DNA from: Bacillota bacterium
Lineage (GTDB): Bacteria > Bacillota > Clostridia > Christensenellales > Aristaeellaceae
Length of the DNA: 18,160 nucleotides
Assembly (NCBI GenBank): GCA_023460055.1
Contig: JAEWRJ010000190.1
Coordinates: 1 to 18,160, forward strand
Reading direction: 5' to 3'
Numbering within the stretch: the first letter of the stretch is position 1; every line of letters starts with the position of its first letter. Shown one piece after another: positions 13,898 through 18,160 of this stretch. A program made the translations under genes and the position numbers. The notes under the pieces are model-generated. The model did no database searches. It had not been told where the DNA came from and was given only the letters and a program-made list of their open reading frames with translations.

Positions 13898-15289
13898 GTG
13901 ACTGACAAAGCGCTTAAGGCAAACGCGAAGACCGCGCGCGCCGGATGGATCAAAGAAATATTTGAAATCTTTCGCAGCGGCGACGCCAAAACAAGGCTGA
14001 GCTACCTGTTCATGGGTTTCGGCTGCATCGCGCGCGGGCAGATCATTAAGGGGCTTTTGTACCTTTCATGCCAAGCGCTGATGGTATGGTATCTGATCAG
14101 CTTTGCCTGGCAGTATCTGAGCAAATTCGGCACACTCGGCACATCAAGCATGCAACGCGTATGGAGCGAGGAGCGCCAGATATTTGTGCGTACGGCAGGC
14201 GACAATTCACTGCTGATCCTCCTGTTCAGCGTGATGACCATTATGCTGGCAGCCGGTTTCATCGCGCTGTGGCGGGCGAATATCCGTTCTGCCTACAAAG
14301 CCCAGTTACTCACGCGCTCGGGCAAGAAGCTTCCTTCTTTTATTGATGACATCAAGTCGATGCTCGACCAGCGCTATCATGTCACGCTGATCAGCCTGCC
14401 TGCTCTGATGGTGATCGCTTTCACCATCCTGCCCACGATCTTCATGATCCTGATCGCTTTTACAAACTTTGACGCAAGACATCAACCCCCGGGCAACATG
14501 TTTACCTGGGTGGGGCTTGAAAACTTCCGCAACCTCTTCGGCGGCAATGCCCTGATGAGCAACACCTTCGGAAAGGTGCTCGGATGGACGATGATCTGGG
14601 CTATAGTCGCCACGGCGACCAACTATATCTTCGGCATGCTGCTCGCCATCTTCATCAACAACAAGGGCATCAAATTAAAGGCCATGTGGCGGACCATCTT
14701 TGTCATCACCATCGCGGTGCCTCAGTTTGTCAGCCTGATGCTGATGAGCCAGATTCTCCACCTTGAAGGCCCGCTTAACGCGCTGCTCAAGCAGTTTGGT
14801 TTCATCGAGCAGAGCGTCCCCTTCCTGACGAACGCTTCTTTGGCGCGCGTCACGGTGCTGGTGGTCAACCTGTGGGTCGGGATTCCCTATTCCATGCTGA
14901 TCACCTCCGGCATACTGATGAACATCCCCAAGGATCTGTACGAAAGCGCCTCCATTGACGGAGCCTCCCCCGCCAGGATGTTCTTTTCGATCACGCTGCC
15001 CTATATGCTGTTTGTAACAACGCCTTATCTGATCACGGCCTTCGTTGGCAACATCAACAACTTCAACGTAATCTTCCTTTTGACGCGAGGCGGCCCGCTG
15101 GTGACAGAATATTACCAGGCCGGCAAGACCGATCTTCTGGTCACCTGGCTTTACAGGCTCACCGTGGATCGGCAGGATTATTCGCTGGCATCCACCATCG
15201 GCATCTTCGTATTTATCATCACCGCAGGTCTCTCCCTGCTGGTGTTCAACCTGTCGGGCTCATCCCGCAGGGAGGAGGAGTTTCAATGA
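13898..15289 (+). CDS. malF: Maltodextrin ABC transporter permease MalF
   Basis: This 463-residue permease has an N-terminal extension with two hydrophobic segments (about 50-75 and 108-128). The canonical six-helix core then begins at YHVTLISLPALMVIAFTILP. The EAA loop that docks on the ATPase is ESASIDGASPARMFFSITLP (about 349-368). Further MalF-like features are GIPYSMLITSGILMNIPKDL and NNFNVIFLLTRGGP. About eight membrane helices are expected in all. The start codon is GTG with GGAGG (13887-13891) six bases upstream. It follows malE after an 85-base gap with a hairpin and overlaps malG by four bases (ATGA), so these two are translationally coupled. No ATPase gene is present in the window; a shared MsmX-type subunit is likely encoded elsewhere. 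Confidence 0.93.
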   Translation: MTDKALKANAKTARAGWIKEIFEIFRSGDAKTRLSYLFMGFGCIARGQIIKGLLYLSCQALMVWYLISFAWQYLSKFGTLGTSSMQRVWSEERQIFVRTAGDNSLLILLFSVMTIMLAAGFIALWRANIRSAYKAQLLTRSGKKLPSFIDDIKSMLDQRYHVTLISLPALMVIAFTILPTIFMILIAFTNFDARHQPPGNMFTWVGLENFRNLFGGNALMSNTFGKVLGWTMIWAIVATATNYIFGMLLAIFINNKGIKLKAMWRTIFVITIAVPQFVSLMLMSQILHLEGPLNALLKQFGFIEQSVPFLTNASLARVTVLVVNLWVGIPYSMLITSGILMNIPKDLYESASIDGASPARMFFSITLPYMLFVTTPYLITAFVGNINNFNVIFLLTRGGPLVTEYYQAGKTDLLVTWLYRLTVDRQDYSLASTIGIFVFIITAGLSLLVFNLSGSSRREEEFQ

Positions 15290-16548
15290 GTAAAAAACGC
15301 AAGGCGATCCTGTACAATACAGCCCGGCTGATTCCATTGACCGCCGTGATGATGACCGCGTTATTTTTGCTGCCCTGGATCAGCGTGCCTGCGCCTCAAG
15401 GCAGTGAAGCCTTTACGCAGAGCGGCTTTTCCCTCCTTTTTGCCGTAAAGAACGTGATCAATCTCTTGCCGCTGGGCATCGCGGCAGCGATTTGCCTGGC
15501 GCTGGGGCTTATCAGTATCAAGCCTTCACGGCCGGTGCTGCGCGCGCTGGTGGTGTCATTTGCGCTGGCTCTCATTTGCGGCTTGTACGCGCTGCTGAGC
15601 GCCAAGTTGTCTGCCGATCAAAGCAGGCTGCTCCCCGCGCCCTTCCTGGTCCGGCATTTCCGGCCCGCTTTCTTTGCCTTTCTGCTTCTGAGCCTTCTGG
15701 GCCTGATATTTTCATTGATCGCCCTGCGTCAGCCGACCATCTATATCATTCTGACCGCAATGGCTGCCGTGTGGCTGATGCCTATCCTCTGGCTGGTGAT
15801 CACCAGCTTCCGCGCTGAAGCAGGAGCCTATACCACCTACATCATCCCCAAAGGTTGGACGCTGAACAACTACACCCGCCTGTTTAGCGAAACACAGCAG
15901 TTCAACTTCCCCCGCTGGTATATGAATACGCTGCTGGTTTCGGTGATCACCTGCGCGCTTACCACGATGATGGTGCTGATGATCAGCTATACCTTTAGCC
16001 GCCTGCGTTTTACAAGCCGAAAGCTCCTGATGAACATCGGCCTGATCGTCACCATGTTCCCGGGCTTCATGTCCATGATCGCCGTTTATCACATCCTCAA
16101 GGCTGTAGGGCTGGCCAAATCCCTGGTCAGCCTGGTTCTGGTATACACGGGCAGCGGCGTGCTGGGCTATACGATCGCCAAGGGTTTCTTTGATACGATC
16201 CCGCGATCCCTGGATGAGGCGGCTACGATTGATGGGGCGACCAAAAACATGGTGTTCTGGCGCATCACCCTTCCATCCTCCAGGCCGATCATTGTGTACA
16301 CGGCTATCACGGCCTTCATCGCCCCTTGGGTGGATTTCATCTTTGTATCCGTCATCATGAAGGATGATTACGCCAACTACACCGTGGCGCTTGGCCTGTT
16401 CAGGATGCTGGAGCGCGAGCACATCTACGAGTACTTCACGCGCTTCGCGGCGGGGGCTGTTCTGGTTGCCATTCCGATCACGCTGCTGTTCATCCGGATT
16501 CAAAAGTTTTATATAGAGGGCGTCACGGGCGGCGCCGTCAAAGGCTGA
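15286..16548 (+). CDS. malG: Maltodextrin ABC transporter permease MalG with extra N-terminal membrane helices
   Basis: This 420-residue protein is clearly MalG in its C-terminal ~270 residues: LWLVITSFRAEAGAY, NYTRLFSETQ, WYMNTLLVSVITC, the EAA loop DEAATIDGATKNMVFWRITL (about 310-329) and the ending IRIQKFYIEGVTGGAVKG. Typical MalG is about 280-300 residues. Here an added N-terminal region of roughly 145 residues carries four predicted membrane helices (about 15-34, 55-77, 84-103 and 125-146). The extension has no domain I recognise. The ATG overlaps the malF stop (ATGA), and the glucan hydrolase gene starts three bases after its stop, so translation is coupled through the operon. Confidence 0.92.
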   Translation: MSKKRKAILYNTARLIPLTAVMMTALFLLPWISVPAPQGSEAFTQSGFSLLFAVKNVINLLPLGIAAAICLALGLISIKPSRPVLRALVVSFALALICGLYALLSAKLSADQSRLLPAPFLVRHFRPAFFAFLLLSLLGLIFSLIALRQPTIYIILTAMAAVWLMPILWLVITSFRAEAGAYTTYIIPKGWTLNNYTRLFSETQQFNFPRWYMNTLLVSVITCALTTMMVLMISYTFSRLRFTSRKLLMNIGLIVTMFPGFMSMIAVYHILKAVGLAKSLVSLVLVYTGSGVLGYTIAKGFFDTIPRSLDEAATIDGATKNMVFWRITLPSSRPIIVYTAITAFIAPWVDFIFVSVIMKDDYANYTVALGLFRMLEREHIYEYFTRFAAGAVLVAIPITLLFIRIQKFYIEGVTGGAVKG

Positions 16549-16551
16549 TCC

Positions 16552-18021
16552 ATGAAAAGAGCGCTCACCCTGATCGCATGCCTGCTCTTACTCCCGCTGT
16601 ACTCCTTTGCTGGACGCGGGCCTGTATATGAGGTCTTCGTTGCCTCCTTTTCAGACGGGGACGGCGACCGCCGCGGCGATCTGAAAGGTCTGCGTGACCG
16701 GCTTGACTACATAGCAGCCCTGGGCGTCAGGAATATCTGGATGATGCCCATCTCCCCTTCCCCCAGCTACCATAAGTATGATGTGACCGGCTATACCGCC
16801 ATCGATCCCATCTACGGCAGCCTCGACGACTTTGACGCGCTGGTCAAGGCGGCGGAAGAGAAGGGCATCGGCATTATACTTGATCTGGTGCTCAACCATT
16901 CTTCCAGCGCGCATCCTTGGTTCTTATCTGCTATAGAAGCCTTAAAGGCGGGGGAGACAGGCGGCACACGGGATTATTACTTGTTCAGCCAAACATCGGG
17001 CCATCCGGTCCCCGGCCTGCCAGGCTGGTATTATCAAGGCAGCTTCGGCCCGCACATGCCCGACCTGAACCTTGATAACCCCGCCCTTTTGGAAGAGATC
17101 AAAAAGATACTCGCCTTTTGGCTCAACCGCGGAGCAGCAGGCTTCCGCCTGGACGCGGTGACCCACTACTATGAGGACAACACATCCAAAAATACCGAGT
17201 TTCTCCGCTGGCTGAATACCCAGGCAAAGGCGATCAAGCCGGACTGCTACATTGTCGCGGAGGCTTGGAAGGATGAAAGCACTATTTTGTCCCTGTATGA
17301 AAGCGGCATCGACAGCCTCTTCAACTTCCCGCTTTCAAACGCGGACGGAGCGCTGGTCAAAGCCCTGCGCGCCAAGCAGGGCGCTGCGTTGGCGCAGCGC
17401 GTGGAGCGCTACCAAAGCCGCATCCTGGGGCGCAACGCGAAAGGGCTGGACGCGGTCTTCCTTTCCAATCACGACAACGCGCGCTCGGCAGGGTTTTTAT
17501 TGTTCAAAGACCAGCAGATGAAGCTGGCGGCAGCCCTTTGCCTGACCATGCCGGGCGTTCCTTTTATCTACTATGGGGAAGAGCTTGGCATGTCAGGCTC
17601 CGGGCGGGATGAAAACAAGCGCCTGCCGATGCCCTGGTCAGCAGATGAGGCGCTCAACTGCCTGCCGCCGGCGGATGCGGACCAGGCCCAGCGCCTAAAG
17701 ACCCCCGCAGACACGCAGGCAGATGACCCTGCCTCCCTGCTCAGCTTTTACCGGATGATCGGCACGCTCCGCGCGCAGCGCGAGCAGTTCGAGCAGGGGC
17801 AGGCAAAGGCCCTGCCGCTTGATAATACCGGTATCGCCGCCTGGGCTTTTGAGTCTGCAAGCGGACCGCTCACTGTCCTTCATAACCTCTCGAACGAAAC
17901 CATCACCCTTCCCTGGCCCGAAAGCGGCCGGCTTCATGGCTGGGATACAGGCTCCGGCGCGCCGGCGCTAGAGGGCGGCAGTTTGATCCTGCCCCCCCTT
18001 TCCGGCTGCATTATCGACTGA
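16552..18021 (+). CDS. Signal-peptide-bearing GH13 alpha-glucan hydrolase (alpha-amylase family)
   Basis: This 489-residue enzyme has a signal peptide (MKRALTLIACLLLLPLYSFA, about 1-20) and a complete GH13 catalytic barrel. Conserved regions are DLVLNH (111-116), GFRLDAVTH with nucleophile D201, VAEAW with acid/base E237, and SNHD with D308. SDGDGDRRGDL (34-44) resembles the calcium loop of this family. Region V reads MPDLN (169-173), the form associated with GH13 subfamily 36, between oligo-1,6-glucosidases (QPDLN) and neopullulanases (MPKLN). Both alpha-1,4 and alpha-1,6 activity are therefore possible. A short beta-domain closes the protein. It would make maltodextrins outside the cell for MalEFG. 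It starts three bases after malG with AAAGG upstream, and is followed nine bases later by malQ. It has no lipobox, so anchoring is unclear. Confidence 0.9.
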   Translation: MKRALTLIACLLLLPLYSFAGRGPVYEVFVASFSDGDGDRRGDLKGLRDRLDYIAALGVRNIWMMPISPSPSYHKYDVTGYTAIDPIYGSLDDFDALVKAAEEKGIGIILDLVLNHSSSAHPWFLSAIEALKAGETGGTRDYYLFSQTSGHPVPGLPGWYYQGSFGPHMPDLNLDNPALLEEIKKILAFWLNRGAAGFRLDAVTHYYEDNTSKNTEFLRWLNTQAKAIKPDCYIVAEAWKDESTILSLYESGIDSLFNFPLSNADGALVKALRAKQGAALAQRVERYQSRILGRNAKGLDAVFLSNHDNARSAGFLLFKDQQMKLAAALCLTMPGVPFIYYGEELGMSGSGRDENKRLPMPWSADEALNCLPPADADQAQRLKTPADTQADDPASLLSFYRMIGTLRAQREQFEQGQAKALPLDNTGIAAWAFESASGPLTVLHNLSNETITLPWPESGRLHGWDTGSGAPALEGGSLILPPLSGCIID

Positions 18022-18030
18022 AAGGACCCC

Positions 18031-18160
18031 ATGCATATGCGGCAAAGCGGCGTTCTCCTCCACATCACCTCCCTCCCCGGGCCAGAGGGCATAGGCACCC
18101 TGGGAAAAGGGGCCTATCAATTCGCTGACTTTCTAAAGTCTTCGGGCATGAGTGTATGGC
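18031..18160 (+). CDS. malQ: 4-alpha-glucanotransferase, 5' end only
   Basis: The window ends 43 codons into this gene. The visible N-terminus RQSGVLLHITSLPGPEGIGT, then LGKGAYQFADFLKSSGMSVW, is the diagnostic start of GH77 amylomaltase (MalQ/DPE1). This cytoplasmic enzyme transfers glucan segments between imported maltodextrins and releases glucose. It lies nine bases after the GH13 gene in the same operon. AAAGGA (18021-18026) could serve the ATG at 18031 or the in-frame ATG at 18037; the second has the better spacing. The catalytic region lies beyond the window. Confidence 0.93.
   Translation, partial: MHMRQSGVLLHITSLPGPEGIGTLGKGAYQFADFLKSSGMSVW

Noticed and set aside
1..18160. CRISPR arrays, tRNA/rRNA genes, transposases, phage genes and riboswitches
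   Set aside because: None was recognised; the gaps over 100 bases contain only the promoters, hairpins and repeats listed.

Overview
The window looks like chromosome from a moderately GC-rich, Gram-positive-type bacterium, most likely a member of the Clostridia. The reasons are strong AAGGAGG ribosome binding sites, a PucR-type regulator, a DUF4342 protein, an S41 processing protease, Thr/Pro-rich secreted proteins and a MalEFG operon with N-terminally extended permeases. This placement is an inference; no rRNA or other taxonomic marker is present. I see no phage, transposase, CRISPR array, tRNA or rRNA, and almost all of the DNA is ordinary coding sequence on the plus strand.

Region 1 (1-2117) has a perfect 26-bp palindrome and a near-consensus promoter driving two genes. 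One encodes a secreted phosphodiester-glycosidase (NAGPA/DUF2233) protein. The other encodes a membrane protein with the fold of prolipoprotein diacylglyceryl transferase (Lgt) but without several of its key residues. Region 2 (2052-7013) has an OsmC-family gene on the minus strand, divergent from a plus-strand cluster: PucR-type regulator, S41 C-terminal protease, YchF ATPase and a sugar-transfer-type ATP-grasp enzyme. The OsmC gene end overlaps the end of the Lgt-like gene by 66 bp.

Region 3 (7061-9719) is a single transcription unit for an 821-residue exported protein. It has a peptidoglycan-binding domain, six MucBP-like repeats, low-complexity Pro/Thr/Glu linkers and a C-terminal SH3-like region, and it ends at a clear intrinsic terminator. 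Region 4 (9720-12356) is a three-gene operon (DUF4342 membrane protein, OmpR-type response regulator, sensor histidine kinase), also closed by a terminator.

Region 5 (12357-18160) is a maltose/maltodextrin operon: malE, malF, malG, a signal-peptide-bearing GH13 alpha-glucan hydrolase and the start of malQ. It has a near-perfect sigma-A promoter, phased direct repeats just upstream, and a perfect 16-bp LacI/CcpA-type operator in the early transcribed region. A hairpin between malE and malF probably lets the binding protein be made in excess of the permease. Extracellular glucan would be trimmed by the hydrolase, bound by MalE, imported by MalFG with an ATPase encoded elsewhere, and processed by MalQ.

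I do not see a convincing wholly new system. The most interesting items are the Lgt-like protein lacking catalytic residues, the MucBP-repeat wall protein, the MalE and amylase signal peptides without a lipobox cysteine, the 10-transmembrane MalG, and the cis-regulatory architecture upstream of malE.
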